Shown piece after piece: positions 26,065-35,384 of a stretch of DNA of 64,000 nucleotides. Every line of letters starts with the position of its first letter. Positions within the stretch are counted from its first letter, which is position 1. The notes under the pieces were generated by a model that did no database searches, had not been told where the DNA came from, and worked only from the letters and a program-made list of their open reading frames with translations. The stretch spans positions 62,001 to 126,000 of the forward strand of contig NZ_FNVY01000003.1 of NCBI RefSeq assembly GCF_900104595.1. The letters run 5' to 3'. The stretch comes from Enterococcus timonensis. Its GTDB lineage: Bacteria; Bacillota; Bacilli; Lactobacillales; Enterococcaceae. The position numbers were made by a program, and so were the translations under genes.

Positions 26065-27300
26065 ATGGAAAAAAATAATTTTGATGTCACTTTATTAGGA
26101 AGCGACATTAATGTGTACGGAATGGCGCGGGCCTTTCACGAAAAATACGGCATGGTTAGTCAAGCATACGCGGCCACTCAATTGGCGCCAACAAAATATT
26201 CGAAAATCGTGACGGTTCATACGGTGCCTGATTTTCACGACGATCAAGTTTTTGCAAATACTTTAATTAAAGCCCATGGCCAATTAAATCCTGAAAAAAA
26301 ACATTTATTAATTGCATGTGGCGATGCCTATGCGGCCGCTCTGGCTCGGGGCAAAGCGACACTGGCGCCGTATTATGAATTTCATGCGCTGGAAGAGGAT
26401 TTATTGGAACAATTAGTCAACAAAGTTCATTTTTATGAATTGTGCCAACAGTTCCAACTGTCCCATCCCCAAACAATTGTAATCGACACGCCAACTTTGC
26501 TTGATCCGTCAGAAATAAAATTGCCATTTGAATTTCCAATTGCTTTAAAACCAGCCGATTCTGTCGCGTGGCTAGATATTTCATTTGTCGGGCGAAAAAA
26601 AGCTTTTCGAGTGAAAGATCGCGCTGAATTTGACACGCTGCTTTTAAAAATAAAAAATGCCGGCTATACCGGAAAGATGATTTGCCAAGAATTTATTCCC
26701 GGAGACGATGGGCTGATGCACGTGCTGAACGCCTATGTGGATAGTACCGGTCACGTTCAAATGATGTTTCTCGGCCACGCCTTGCTGGAAGATCCTGCGC
26801 CAGGTTCGATTGGTAATTATATGGCCATCTTACCCGAAGCCGATCAAGTCGTTTATGACCAAATAAAAAACTTTTTGGAGCAAATCAATTATCGCGGTTT
26901 CGCTAATTTTGATATGAAGTTTGACACCCGCGATAATCAGTATAAATTATTTGAAATTAACCCGCGGCAAGGGCGCTCAAGTTTTTTTGTGACTCTCAAT
27001 GGGTATAATTTGGCGGAATATATTGTGGAAGATTTAGTTTTTGGCCATACCGGCGGCGCGACTGTTTTTGGCACTGGGGAAACACTTTGGCTAGGAGTGG
27101 ACAATCGTCTGTTCAAAAAATACGTCAAAGATTCACCAGCCAAACAAAAAGCACTAAAATTAATTAAAAAACACCAAGTCGGCACCACCGTTTTTTATCA
27201 CCCTGATTTTTCCGTTAAACGCTGGATCCTGCTAAAATACATGTTCTACCACTACCACGCCAACTTCAAAAATTATTTCAAAGAAAACAAAGGCGAATGA
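26065..27300 (+). CDS. aslA: D-aspartate ligase (ATP-grasp) for the peptidoglycan cross-bridge
   Basis: Adds D-Asp to the epsilon-amino group of L-Lys in the peptidoglycan stem. It has 411 residues, ATG 26065. The order of motifs follows E. faecium Aslfm: LLGSDINVYGMARAFHEKYG at the N-terminus, LIACGDAYA, PFEFPIALKPADSV, the ATP-grasp loop region with ICQEFIPGDDGLMHVLNAYVD, GFANFDMKFD, and the metal-ligand segment FEINPRQGRSSFFVTLNG. The C-terminus KRWILLKYMFYHY also matches. With racD upstream it predicts an A4alpha L-Lys-D-Asp wall, as in E. faecium, Vagococcus and some lactobacilli. A long-hairpin repeat follows the TGA by six bases. Confidence 0.93.
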   Translation: MEKNNFDVTLLGSDINVYGMARAFHEKYGMVSQAYAATQLAPTKYSKIVTVHTVPDFHDDQVFANTLIKAHGQLNPEKKHLLIACGDAYAAALARGKATLAPYYEFHALEEDLLEQLVNKVHFYELCQQFQLSHPQTIVIDTPTLLDPSEIKLPFEFPIALKPADSVAWLDISFVGRKKAFRVKDRAEFDTLLLKIKNAGYTGKMICQEFIPGDDGLMHVLNAYVDSTGHVQMMFLGHALLEDPAPGSIGNYMAILPEADQVVYDQIKNFLEQINYRGFANFDMKFDTRDNQYKLFEINPRQGRSSFFVTLNGYNLAEYIVEDLVFGHTGGATVFGTGETLWLGVDNRLFKKYVKDSPAKQKALKLIKKHQVGTTVFYHPDFSVKRWILLKYMFYHYHANFKNYFKENKGE

Positions 27301-27306
27301 AAAAAA

Positions 27307-27441
27307 TAGGTTGTCGAGAGTGCGGGTAATGGTGTAAAGAATTAGGAAAATTTTCCAAAAATCCCGGTTTTAGATTTTTAGAAATTTTATCTATTTTCCA
27401 AGCAGCTACCTTAGAGACACCGAAAAAAAGGCTGTCGAAAG
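27307..27441 (+). repeat. Long-hairpin repeat, chimeric arms, 3' of aslA
   Basis: Unit about 27307-27427 followed by AAGGCTGTCGAAAG, a near copy of its own start. The 5' arm (TGTCGAGAGTGCGGG) and 3' arm (GCAGCTACCTTAGAGACA) do not match well. The latter belongs to the AGCTGC type found at 7278, 31756 and 36993. The middle box and the AATCCC tip are normal, so the unit is probably a recombinant. Confidence 0.75.
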
Positions 27442-27464
27442 TATTTTCCGGTATGCTTTTTAAG

Positions 27465-27515
27465 TGAAAATTCGAGCGGGAACAAATTTTTTTGTCCGCG
27501 CTCGATTTTTTTTTC
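27465..27515 (+). terminator. Intrinsic terminator after aslA
   Basis: TCGAGCG / CGCTCGA arms with extended A/T flanks and a nested GGAACAAA-TTTGTCC hairpin, ending in a T9 run. Confidence 0.78.
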
Positions 27516-27583
27516 GAATATCTGGTCCAATGATTGTCAGCAAACGAAAATTCATCTATCATTACTACTAAGGAGTGATTTTT

Positions 27584-28843
27584 TTGACAGAAATTAAATC
27601 GGGCGTCAATTTGCACGTTCTAACCACTGAAAAGTATAAGACAGTACGAATCAATATTAGATTTGCCACCGAGCTTGCTAGCGGCGTGGCCACCAAGCGG
27701 ACGCTACTTTCTTCTCTACTAGAAACCAATTCTCAAAAATATCCTACCCAAAATTTATTAGCAGATGCTTTAGCTGATTTATTTGGCGCTAGTTTTTCGA
27801 TTAATGTCGGGAAAAAAGGCCGTTTGCACATACTGACGGTGAGCATGAATGTGGTGAATGAAAAATTCATTGAAGAAAAAGGAATTTTAGAAAATGCAGT
27901 CGAATTTCTAAAAGAAATTTTATTCGCGCCGCATTTTGTAGCCGAAAAATTCCATCAAGAAACTTTTGATCGGGAAAAAGAAAATCTCGTGCGTTATTTG
28001 CAGAGCGTTTATGAAGATAAGCAAACTTATGCATCCGCGCAACTGTCGCAACTTTATTTTACAGATGAAGCGCAGCAAGTGCCCAGCTACGGAAATGTTT
28101 CCGAACTTCAGGCGCTAACAAATCAAGAGCTGACTCGTTATTATCAGGAAATGATGGCAAATGATCGCGTAGATATTTTAGTTATCGGCGATATTACTGA
28201 AAAAGCTGCCGAAAAATTATTTAAAAATTTGCCATTTGTCCCACGTGAAACAAAATTACCAGATTTGCAATATCAACAAGCGTTAAGTCCAGTCGTGGCA
28301 GAAAAACAAGAGCAACAAGACATCTTGCAAGCTAAACTGAACGTCGCTTATCAAGTGCCAGCAGATTACGATGGGAAAAATTATTTTCCGTTGTTAGTTT
28401 TTAATGGAATTTTCGGCGGCTTTCCGCATTCAAAATTATTTCTCAATGTCCGGGAAAAAGAAAGTTTGGCGTATTATGCTTCCTCAAGTTTTGATGTTTA
28501 TCGCCAATATTTAACCGTTCAAAGCGGTATCGACACTAAAAATCGTGATCACGTTTTATCGTTAATCAATCAACAATTAGTGGCGATTCAACAAGGTCAG
28601 ATTTCAGATTTGGAGCTAAACCAAACTAAAGCCAACTGGAAAAATCAATTTTTAATGCAACAAGACACGATGCAAGGGCAATTGGAAATGTTCTATAAAG
28701 ACATCATCGCCCCAAAAAGTGCCAAGACCAACGAACAATGGCTAGAGGAGCTGGCTGCTGTATCTAAAGACGATGTCCAACAAGTTGCCCGCCAAATTCG
28801 TCTGCAAAGCATTTATTTTTTGGCCGGAAAGGAACAGGAGTAG
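27584..28843 (+). CDS. yfmF: M16-like protein YfmF, EF-P 5-aminopentanol modification-associated
   Basis: Inactive-type M16 peptidase homologue, 419 residues. TTG 27584 is preferred because AAGGAG lies eight bases before it; the ATT/GTG region at 27575 overlaps that site. The zinc motif HxxEH of active M16 enzymes is missing, as usual for this member. The C-terminal part has GGFPHSKLFLNVREKESLAYYASSS, the conserved R/Y region of M16 beta-type subunits. Its stop is three bases before yfmH, which carries the active site, so the two should form a heterodimer. With ymfI downstream it belongs to the gene set tied to elongation factor P modification in B. subtilis. Confidence 0.9.
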   Translation: MTEIKSGVNLHVLTTEKYKTVRINIRFATELASGVATKRTLLSSLLETNSQKYPTQNLLADALADLFGASFSINVGKKGRLHILTVSMNVVNEKFIEEKGILENAVEFLKEILFAPHFVAEKFHQETFDREKENLVRYLQSVYEDKQTYASAQLSQLYFTDEAQQVPSYGNVSELQALTNQELTRYYQEMMANDRVDILVIGDITEKAAEKLFKNLPFVPRETKLPDLQYQQALSPVVAEKQEQQDILQAKLNVAYQVPADYDGKNYFPLLVFNGIFGGFPHSKLFLNVREKESLAYYASSSFDVYRQYLTVQSGIDTKNRDHVLSLINQQLVAIQQGQISDLELNQTKANWKNQFLMQQDTMQGQLEMFYKDIIAPKSAKTNEQWLEELAAVSKDDVQQVARQIRLQSIYFLAGKEQE

Positions 28844-28846
28844 CCC

Positions 28847-30133
28847 ATGAAATATCCAAAACTAAATGAAGAAATTTTTACTGAAACGCTAGATAATGGT
28901 TTAACCGTCGTTCTGGTGCCTAAAGCCGGCTTCCAAAAATCTTACGGCTTGTTTTCTACTGATTATGGTTCAATCGACGAAACGTTTGTGCCACTAGGTC
29001 AACAAGAAAAAGTGACTGTTCCAGAAGGGATTGCTCATTTTTTAGAGCATAAATTATTTGAAAAAGAAGACGGCGATGTTTTCCAAAAATTTTCTCAACT
29101 AGGAGCTTCGGCTAATGCGTTTACCAGTTTCACCCGCACTAGTTATTTATTTGCCGCCACCGAATTTTTAGTTGAAAATTTAAATACATTACTGGATTTT
29201 GTCCAAGAACCGTACTTTACTAAAGCGTCTGTCAATAAAGAAAAAGGAATTATCGCCCAAGAAATTCAAATGTATCAAGACGAACCGGGCTGGCGTTTAT
29301 TTTTTGGCCTGATTCAAAATTTATATCTGAAACATCCGCTGCATATTGATATTGCCGGCACGGTTGATTCCATTCAAGAAATCACCGCCGAGGATTTGTA
29401 TTTGTGTTATGAAACTTTTTATCACCCTAGCAATATGACGCTGCTGGTGGTGGGTAACCTTGATCCAATCACTTTAATGAAGGATATTAAAAATAATCAA
29501 GGGCAAAAAAATTTCTTGCCAGCTCAAAAAATTCAACGCTTTTTCCCAACCGAAACGCCGGCTGAAATTATTGCTGAAAACACGCTCCACATGGATGTTG
29601 TTATGCCTAAAGTTGGTCTGGGGATTAAAGGATTTGATCAAGTGCCGCAGGATTCTTTGGCGCAAATGCAATATAAAATGTCCGCCGAACTTTTGTTAGA
29701 GCTAGCTTTAGGGGACAGTTCGCAAGCGTATTTAGATTTATATGATGGTGGATTAATTGATGATAGTTTCAGTTTTGAATTAAGTGTCGAGCGGGGCTTT
29801 CATTTTGCCGCCTTTACTAGCGATTCGGCCGAGCCTGAAAAATTAGTGGTTGCATTAAAAGAAATTTTATTTACCGAGCAACTTTATCGCGAAGTGACAG
29901 CTGAAAAATTAACCCGTTTGAAAAAACAAACGCTAGGAAAATATTTACAGTCCCTTAATTCACCAGAATATATTGCCAATCAATTTTTCCAAACTACCGA
30001 TAAAAAAGGCAATATTTTCCAAATTCCTGATGTTATTTCAGCGATTACTATTAAAGACTTACACGCGTTTGGAGAAAAATTTATCGACGAAAAAAATGCC
30101 ACCGTCTTTTATTTATTGCCGGAGGAAGACTAA
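28847..30133 (+). CDS. yfmH: M16 family metallopeptidase YfmH
   Basis: Zinc peptidase of the M16B group, 428 residues, ATG 28847. The catalytic motif HxxEH is present in GIAHFLEHKLFEKEDG near residue 65, and the distal glutamate lies in the following helix (GIIAQEIQMYQDEPG). Two related domains of about 200 residues are expected. It overlaps closely with neighbours (three bases after yfmF, directly abutting ymfI at TAAATG), so the genes form one operon. Known: yfmF/yfmH/ymfI clusters are linked to 5-aminopentanol modification of EF-P. The peptidase substrate is not known. Confidence 0.92.
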   Translation: MKYPKLNEEIFTETLDNGLTVVLVPKAGFQKSYGLFSTDYGSIDETFVPLGQQEKVTVPEGIAHFLEHKLFEKEDGDVFQKFSQLGASANAFTSFTRTSYLFAATEFLVENLNTLLDFVQEPYFTKASVNKEKGIIAQEIQMYQDEPGWRLFFGLIQNLYLKHPLHIDIAGTVDSIQEITAEDLYLCYETFYHPSNMTLLVVGNLDPITLMKDIKNNQGQKNFLPAQKIQRFFPTETPAEIIAENTLHMDVVMPKVGLGIKGFDQVPQDSLAQMQYKMSAELLLELALGDSSQAYLDLYDGGLIDDSFSFELSVERGFHFAAFTSDSAEPEKLVVALKEILFTEQLYREVTAEKLTRLKKQTLGKYLQSLNSPEYIANQFFQTTDKKGNIFQIPDVISAITIKDLHAFGEKFIDEKNATVFYLLPEED

Positions 30134-30865
30134 ATGCGTCACGCTTTAGTTTTCGGCGCCACCGGGGGAATCGGACAGGCGATTTGCGAAAAATTAGCAG
30201 CGGACGGTTTTTCTTTATATATCCACTACGCCCATCAAAAAGACGCCGCGATAATCTTACAAAAATCTTTGCAAATTCAGTATCCCCAACAGGAATTTTT
30301 TGTGGTATCTTTAAACATGACCGCACTTTTGCCAGAAGATTTATTAATATTCAGCCAACAAATTTTTGCGCTGGATACAATTGTTTTTGCGCAAGGAAAC
30401 TCATGGTACGGTCTAACAAGTGAGATGCCAGCCGAAATCATGACTAATTTATGGCGTTTGCATCTAGAAACACCAATTCGCATCTTGCAACTTTTTGAAA
30501 AAAAATTAGCGCAAGCACCATTTGCCCGGGTGATTTTTATTGGTTCGATTTATGGACAAACTGGTTCGGCGATGGAAGCCGTTTATGCCAGTGTGAAAGC
30601 CGCCCAAGTGGGATTTTGCAAAAGTTACGCCAAAGAAGTGGCCACGCTAGGCATCACCGTCAATGTCGTGGCGCCTGGCGCCGTCCAAACACCATTATTG
30701 AAAGATTTTACCACCGAAGAAATAACAGATTTAAAAGAAAATATTCCCGTCTTACGTCTAGCAGCGCCCGCAGAAATTGCTTTTTTTGTGCAGATGATCG
30801 CACACAAAGAAGCCAGCTACTTAACCGGTAGCCTCGTGAGCGTTGATGGCGCGTGGAACGGATGA
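30134..30865 (+). CDS. ymfI: SDR-family reductase YmfI (EF-P 5-aminopentanone reductase)
   Basis: Short-chain dehydrogenase, 243 residues, ATG 30134 immediately after the yfmH stop. The nucleotide motif GATGGIGQ is at residues 8-15. The catalytic Ser lies in FIGSIYGQTG and the Tyr-x-x-x-Lys in AVYASVKAA, then VAPGAVQTP. In B. subtilis YmfI reduces 5-aminopentanone on EF-P Lys32 to 5-aminopentanol. Operon context with yfmF/yfmH supports this over fatty-acid synthesis, where the FabG homologue would sit among fab genes. The end of the gene lies 16 bases upstream of the rodZ start. Confidence 0.9.
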   Translation: MRHALVFGATGGIGQAICEKLAADGFSLYIHYAHQKDAAIILQKSLQIQYPQQEFFVVSLNMTALLPEDLLIFSQQIFALDTIVFAQGNSWYGLTSEMPAEIMTNLWRLHLETPIRILQLFEKKLAQAPFARVIFIGSIYGQTGSAMEAVYASVKAAQVGFCKSYAKEVATLGITVNVVAPGAVQTPLLKDFTTEEITDLKENIPVLRLAAPAEIAFFVQMIAHKEASYLTGSLVSVDGAWNG

Positions 30866-30881
30866 AAAAGGAGGAGAACTC

Positions 30882-31757
30882 GTGGCGGAAATCGGCGATA
30901 CTTTACGACGCGCACGTTTAAAAAAAGGATACTCTCTTGAGGAATTACAACAAATTACAAAAATTCAACAACGACATTTAGTAAATATAGAAGAAAATAA
31001 TTTCGCCGCATTACCTGGTGATTTTTATGTGCGCAGTTTTATCGAGCAATACGCAGTGGCAGTCGACATCGATCCGCAACCTCTGTTAATGGCCTTGCGC
31101 AGCGGAAATGAAGTGCGCAAACCTCAGCGAACGACAACAAATAAAGCACCTTCTAGAACCAGTCGGCGCGATCAATCTCCTAAAAAAAATAGTTTACTAC
31201 CGGTAATTATTTTAGCATTTGTTGCGATTTTAATTGTCGGCGGCGTGGTGGCGATGACCATTCGAGATCGAACGGAAAATCCGATTATCGCCCGACCACC
31301 TGCAGTTATTGTCAATTCCGAGGCGGAAAGTTCGACTGTTGAAAGTACAACAATCGAAAGTTCGGTTGCTGAAACAACGGAAAGCTCAACGGTGACTTCA
31401 ACTACCGAAAGTTCCGCTGAAGTCGTGCCTGAATTTGTTTTAAATAGCACCACCACCACCGAAATAACGATGACTTTAAGCCACGTGAAAAGCCCAGCGA
31501 ATATTGAATTTACCGGACTATCCACCGGAGCATGTTGGGTGGGCATTATCGTCAATGGCGATTACACTTACCAACACACTTTGCAACCTGGCGAAGTAGT
31601 AACTAGCGCGCTGCCAGAAAATGCAACCAGCGCCCGCGTCGTCTTAGGAGCCGCCGGAAATGCCGCGATTAAAATTAACGGCCAAGCTTTAGATTTTAAC
31701 CCCACCGGCCTAGGCGGCGTCAAAAGAAACCTAGACTTAACGATAAGTTATGAATAA
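30882..31757 (+). CDS. rodZ: RodZ-like cell-shape protein (YmfM)
   Basis: Cytoskeletal membrane protein, 291 residues. Start GTG 30882 follows GGAGGAG; an upstream in-frame ATG at 30843 lies inside ymfI. N-terminal helix-turn-helix domain (residues about 1-70: GDTLRRARLKKGYSLEELQQ), a basic stretch, one transmembrane helix (LLPVIILAFVAILIVGGVVA, about 105-125), a Ser/Thr/Glu-rich extracellular linker built of ESS/TES units (140-190), and a C-terminal beta-rich DUF4115 domain. The HTH in RodZ contacts MreB. It is placed between ymfI and pgsA as in B. subtilis. Two long-hairpin repeats start at its stop codon. Confidence 0.9.
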   Translation: MAEIGDTLRRARLKKGYSLEELQQITKIQQRHLVNIEENNFAALPGDFYVRSFIEQYAVAVDIDPQPLLMALRSGNEVRKPQRTTTNKAPSRTSRRDQSPKKNSLLPVIILAFVAILIVGGVVAMTIRDRTENPIIARPPAVIVNSEAESSTVESTTIESSVAETTESSTVTSTTESSAEVVPEFVLNSTTTTEITMTLSHVKSPANIEFTGLSTGACWVGIIVNGDYTYQHTLQPGEVVTSALPENATSARVVLGAAGNAAIKINGQALDFNPTGLGGVKRNLDLTISYE

Positions 31758-32003
31758 AGGATGTCGAAAAGGTGATCAGCTGCGTAGAAAATTAGGAAAA
31801 CTGAGGACGAATGGAACATTCGCCGGAAGTTTTATCTATTTTCCTAGCAGCTACCTTTGAGACACCGTCAAACAAGGTTGTCGAAAGTTCGTCTAGCGGT
31901 GTAGAGAAATAGGAAAATTTTTCGAAAATCATGGTTTTAGATTTTTAAAAATTTTATCTTTTCTCCTAACCGCTGAACTTGAGACACCGTCAATAAGGTT
32001 GTC
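31755..32003 (+). repeat. Two long-hairpin repeats 3' of rodZ
   Basis: Units 31756-31872 and 31873-31993, followed by a lone TAAGGTTGTC at 31994-32003. The first unit differs from 7278-7394 by about one base over its length. In the second the middle box covaries: 5' GTAGAGAAATAGG with 3' CTTTTCTCCTAA, where other units have GAAAA with TTTTC. Confidence 0.87.
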
Positions 32004-32035
32004 AAAAAAATCACGCGCCCGCGTGATTTTTTTTA
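32004..32035 (+). terminator. Intrinsic terminator between rodZ and pgsA
   Basis: AAAAAAATCACGCG / CGCGTGATTTTTTT pairs perfectly over 14 bp with a CC loop, just after the repeats. Confidence 0.88.
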
Positions 32036-32109
32036 AATTACCGCAAGAGGTGACATCGGCTCTTCCTTTGGGTAAAATAGAGAAGAGAAGACAAAGGAGC
32101 GATTGAAAA

Positions 32110-32691
32110 ATGAATTTGCCGAACAAATTAACAGTGCTGAGAATTTTTATGATCCCGATTTTTATCGTATTAGTAGTAGTTCCACTAGATTGGGGAACGC
32201 TTCACGCTTTATCGGTGGACCTTCCTGTCCGCCAAATGGTAGCCGCAATTATTTTTGCGCTTGCCGCTATTACCGATTGGTTGGATGGAAAAATTGCCCG
32301 CGCCAATCATTTGGTGACTAACTTTGGAAAATTTGCCGATCCTTTAGCCGATAAAATGTTAGTCATGACCGCTTTTGTTTTATTAGTGGACCTTGGCAAG
32401 GCACCTGGCTGGGTGGTGGCAATTATTATTTGTCGCGAACTGGCGGTTACGGGTCTGCGTTTATTATTAGTAGAAGAAAGTGGCGAAGTTTTGGCTGCCG
32501 CTTGGCCGGGAAAAATTAAAACAGCCACGCAAATGTTTGCGATTATTTTTCTTTTATTAAATAATTTGCCATTTGCTGCCCTAAGCATTCCTTTTGACCA
32601 AATTTTACTTTATGCTTGTTTATTTTTCACAATTTATTCTGGCATCGATTATTTTGCCAAAAACAAAAGTATTTTCAAAGGATCGATGTAA
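32110..32691 (+). CDS. pgsA: CDP-diacylglycerol-glycerol-3-phosphate 3-phosphatidyltransferase
   Basis: Makes phosphatidylglycerol phosphate in the cytoplasmic membrane. It has 193 residues, ATG 32110 with AAAGGAG. The CDP-alcohol phosphatidyltransferase signature D-x2-D-G-x2-A-R-x8-G-x3-D-x3-D is complete in TDWLDGKIAR and GKFADPLADKM (about residues 57-80). About four to five hydrophobic helices. N-terminus MNLPNKLTVLRIFMIPIF is typical. Changes in this enzyme can alter daptomycin response in Gram-positives. A terminator-like hairpin follows before cinA. Confidence 0.97.
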   Translation: MNLPNKLTVLRIFMIPIFIVLVVVPLDWGTLHALSVDLPVRQMVAAIIFALAAITDWLDGKIARANHLVTNFGKFADPLADKMLVMTAFVLLVDLGKAPGWVVAIIICRELAVTGLRLLLVEESGEVLAAAWPGKIKTATQMFAIIFLLLNNLPFAALSIPFDQILLYACLFFTIYSGIDYFAKNKSIFKGSM

Positions 32692-32695
32692 AAGT

Positions 32696-32734
32696 AAAAA
32701 AAGTCGGGTGGAAATTTTTCTGCCTGACTTTTTT
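32696..32734 (+). terminator. Terminator after pgsA
   Basis: AAAAAAGTCgGGtgG / CtgCCTGACTTTTTT with G-T pairs, then Ts. Only about 30 bases before the cinA start, so it may allow partial read-through. Confidence 0.65.
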
Positions 32735-32765
32735 CTGCGTATTTTAAAAGTAAGGGATGATTTAT

Positions 32766-34004
32766 ATGGAAGCAGAAATTATTGCTGTCGGAACCGAAAT
32801 TTTGATGGGTCAAATTGTTAACACCAACGCCGCTTTTTTGGCGCAACAACTCAATGCACTAGGATTTAATACGTATCACGAAAGCGTGGTGGGGGACAAT
32901 CCGGCGCGGCTTTTAGAAAATTTGCAATTAGCGCAAGCTCGTTCTGATTTAGTTGTTTTGTCTGGCGGTTTAGGGCCGACAACCGATGATTTAACGAAAC
33001 AAACGGTGGCGAAATTTTTAGGCCGGGATTTATTTTTCAATGAAACGGCCATGGAAAAAATTAATTTGTTTTTCCAACGGCGCAATCGCGTCGTAACGGA
33101 AAATAATCGGCTGCAAGCGCTCTCCATCGCCGGTGGAATCGTTTTGGAAAATCCCGCCGGACTGGCCGTGGGGACTTTAATTAACCAAGATAATACTTAT
33201 TATTTACTTTTGCCTGGCCCGCCTAGTGAACTGATGCCGATGTTTTTACAAGTCGCTCGCTTGCATTTAGAAAAAATATTACCTCAAGAAGATCATTTAT
33301 ATTCTGAAGTTTTACGATTTTTCGGCATTGGCGAAGCGCAACTGGCTACTGAACTTCAAGATTTAATCGCCCAACAAACCAATCCCACCGTCGCGCCTTA
33401 CGCTAAGTTGCATGAAGTGACTTTGCGAATCACCGCCCAAGCTACAACACTTGAAAAAGGGTGGGCGTTAGTCCAACAGTTAAAAGAAAAAATTTTAGCT
33501 CAAGTCGGCGAATTTTACTATGGTTCTGGCGATGAAAATTCATTGGCTCAAGTTGTAGTGGAAAAATTAAAAGCCAACCAGCTGACATTGTCCGCTGTCG
33601 AAAGTTTAACTGCCGGCTTATTTCAAGCTACGCTAGGGGAGATTGCTGGTGTTTCAAAAGTTTTCCCCGGTGGACTGATTACTTACTCTCCCGAAGCGAA
33701 AATAAAAACCGCTCATGTTCCGGCAACTTTAATCGAAAAATATGGCGTAGTTTCTAGTGAAGTGGCCGAATCGATGGCTCAAAATACGCGAGAAATTTTT
33801 GATACGGATTTAGCCATTAGTTTTACCGGCGTGGCTGGACCAGAACCGCTAGAAAATCGGCCGGCAGGAACAGTTTATATTGGCCTTGCTACCCGCCATG
33901 GTGTAATGAGTCTCTTGCTGCATTTAAATCGCGACCGCAATTATATTCGTCAGCAAGCAGTGATGGAAGGTTTATCTTTTATTTTAAAAAATATTTTCGC
34001 TTAG
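32766..34004 (+). CDS. cinA: CinA family competence/damage-inducible protein
   Basis: It has 412 residues from ATG 32766, with AAGGG nine bases upstream; the ATG at 32757 touches that site and is less likely. The N-terminal MoCF-like domain (about 1-170) begins EAEIIAVGTEILMGQI and carries SGGLGPTTDDLTK. The C-terminal nicotinamide-nucleotide amidase domain (about 250-410) has SAVESLTAGLFQATLGE and GVAGPEPLENRPAGTVYIG. The protein salvages NMN and is named for competence in streptococci, where it is co-transcribed with recA. recA follows here about 130 bases downstream. Confidence 0.95.
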   Translation: MEAEIIAVGTEILMGQIVNTNAAFLAQQLNALGFNTYHESVVGDNPARLLENLQLAQARSDLVVLSGGLGPTTDDLTKQTVAKFLGRDLFFNETAMEKINLFFQRRNRVVTENNRLQALSIAGGIVLENPAGLAVGTLINQDNTYYLLLPGPPSELMPMFLQVARLHLEKILPQEDHLYSEVLRFFGIGEAQLATELQDLIAQQTNPTVAPYAKLHEVTLRITAQATTLEKGWALVQQLKEKILAQVGEFYYGSGDENSLAQVVVEKLKANQLTLSAVESLTAGLFQATLGEIAGVSKVFPGGLITYSPEAKIKTAHVPATLIEKYGVVSSEVAESMAQNTREIFDTDLAISFTGVAGPEPLENRPAGTVYIGLATRHGVMSLLLHLNRDRNYIRQQAVMEGLSFILKNIFA

Positions 34005-34131
34005 GGGAATATTTGTTCGCCTTTTTCTTGCAATTTTCCCTGGAATCCTTTAAAATAGGAAAGTACTGCAAGAGATAATCCATTTAAAAAAATTAAAAAA
34101 ATAAATTATGAACCTTGAAGGAGGAATTTTT

Positions 34132-35265
34132 TTGGCTGAAGATCGGCAAAAAGCGTTAGACGACGCACTAAAAAAAATCGAGAAAAGTTACGGTAAAGGC
34201 TCGATTATGAAATTAGGACAAAAAGTTGATATGGAAATTGCAACCGTCCCTTCTGGCTCACTCGCTTTAGATGTAGCTCTTGGTGTCGGCGGTTATCCCC
34301 GTGGACGAATTATTGAAATTTACGGACCAGAAAGTTCCGGTAAAACCACCGTTTCATTGCACGCCATTGCTGAAGTGCAAAAAGCAGGCGGCACGGCAGC
34401 TTTTATTGATGCTGAACACGCGTTAGATCCAACTTACGCCAAGGCATTAGGCGTCGACATTGACGAATTACTTTTGTCCCAACCAGACACTGGTGAACAA
34501 GCTTTGGAAATTGCCGATGCACTTGTTGCCTCTGGTGCTATTGATATTGTAGTTATTGACTCGGTGGCAGCTCTTGTCCCGCGGGCCGAAATCGAAGGCG
34601 AAATGGGTGCCAGCCACGTTGGTTTGCAAGCACGTTTAATGAGCCAAGCTTTGCGGAAATTATCTGGTTCCATTAATAAAACGAAAACAATTGCCGTCTT
34701 CATTAACCAAATTCGTGAAAAAGTCGGCGTGATGTTTGGGAATCCGGAAATCACTCCTGGTGGCCGGGCGTTGAAATTTTACGCAACGGTTCGTTTAGAA
34801 GTGCGCCGCGCTGAACAATTGAAACAAGGCACCGATATTGTCGGAAACCACACAAGAATTAAAGTAGTAAAAAATAAAGTGGCGCCACCATTTAAAGTGG
34901 CTGAAGTGGATATTATGTACGGCCAAGGGATTTCTCGCGTCGGTGAACTTTTGGACATGGCAGCAGAAAAAGATATTGTCGACAAATCTGGCGCTTGGTA
35001 TTCTTATAAAGGCGAACGCATTGGTCAAGGTCGGGAAAATGTAAAAATTTATTTGCAAGAACATCCTGATATGATTGAAGAATTAAATACGTTGGTGCGC
35101 CAAGCTTATGGGATCGGCGCAAGTGCTGAAGATATACAAAAGAGCAAAGCAGAAAAAGAAAAACCAAAAGCTTCCAAGAAAAGTAAAAAAGCCGAGGTTG
35201 TTGAAGATGGTCAAGAAGAGTTATTACCTTTAGATGACGCGGTAAAAGAAGAACCAGCTAAATAA
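34132..35265 (+). CDS. recA: Recombinase RecA
   Basis: Strand-exchange ATPase and LexA co-protease. It has 377 residues. TTG 34132 is chosen: a GAAGGAGG site at 34117-34124 sits just before it, and the upstream ATG 34108 would add an odd NLEGGIFL leader encoded by the ribosome site itself. Motifs: [13 protein letters not shown], Walker [10 protein letters not shown], Walker B VIDSVAAL, loops [23 protein letters not shown] and the L2 region. The C-terminus is an acidic/lysine-rich tail, as in other lactic acid bacteria. A hairpin terminator follows. Confidence 0.98.
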   Translation: MAEDRQKALDDALKKIEKSYGKGSIMKLGQKVDMEIATVPSGSLALDVALGVGGYPRGRIIEIYGPESSGKTTVSLHAIAEVQKAGGTAAFIDAEHALDPTYAKALGVDIDELLLSQPDTGEQALEIADALVASGAIDIVVIDSVAALVPRAEIEGEMGASHVGLQARLMSQALRKLSGSINKTKTIAVFINQIREKVGVMFGNPEITPGGRALKFYATVRLEVRRAEQLKQGTDIVGNHTRIKVVKNKVAPPFKVAEVDIMYGQGISRVGELLDMAAEKDIVDKSGAWYSYKGERIGQGRENVKIYLQEHPDMIEELNTLVRQAYGIGASAEDIQKSKAEKEKPKASKKSKKAEVVEDGQEELLPLDDAVKEEPAK

Positions 35266-35278
35266 TTTAATGAAAAGA

Positions 35279-35314
35279 TATTCCTAAAATTTTTTAGGAG
35301 TATTTTTTTTTTTT
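35279..35314 (+). terminator. Terminator after recA
   Basis: TTCCTAAAA / TTTTAGGA hairpin followed by a run of twelve Ts. Confidence 0.82.
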
Positions 35315-35337
35315 CAAAAAAGCTTTACTTTTATCGG

Positions 35338-35357
35338 TATAGTTAGTAAACTAACTA
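35338..35357. promoter_or_regulatory. Promoter/operator of the MarR gene
   Basis: TATAGT (35338-35343) overlaps an inverted repeat TAGTTAGT-AA-ACTAACTA (35340-35357). The size, symmetry and position 28 bp before the start fit autorepression by a MarR dimer. Confidence 0.7.
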
Positions 35358-35384
35358 CATCTAATCATACTAAGAGGTGATGTT

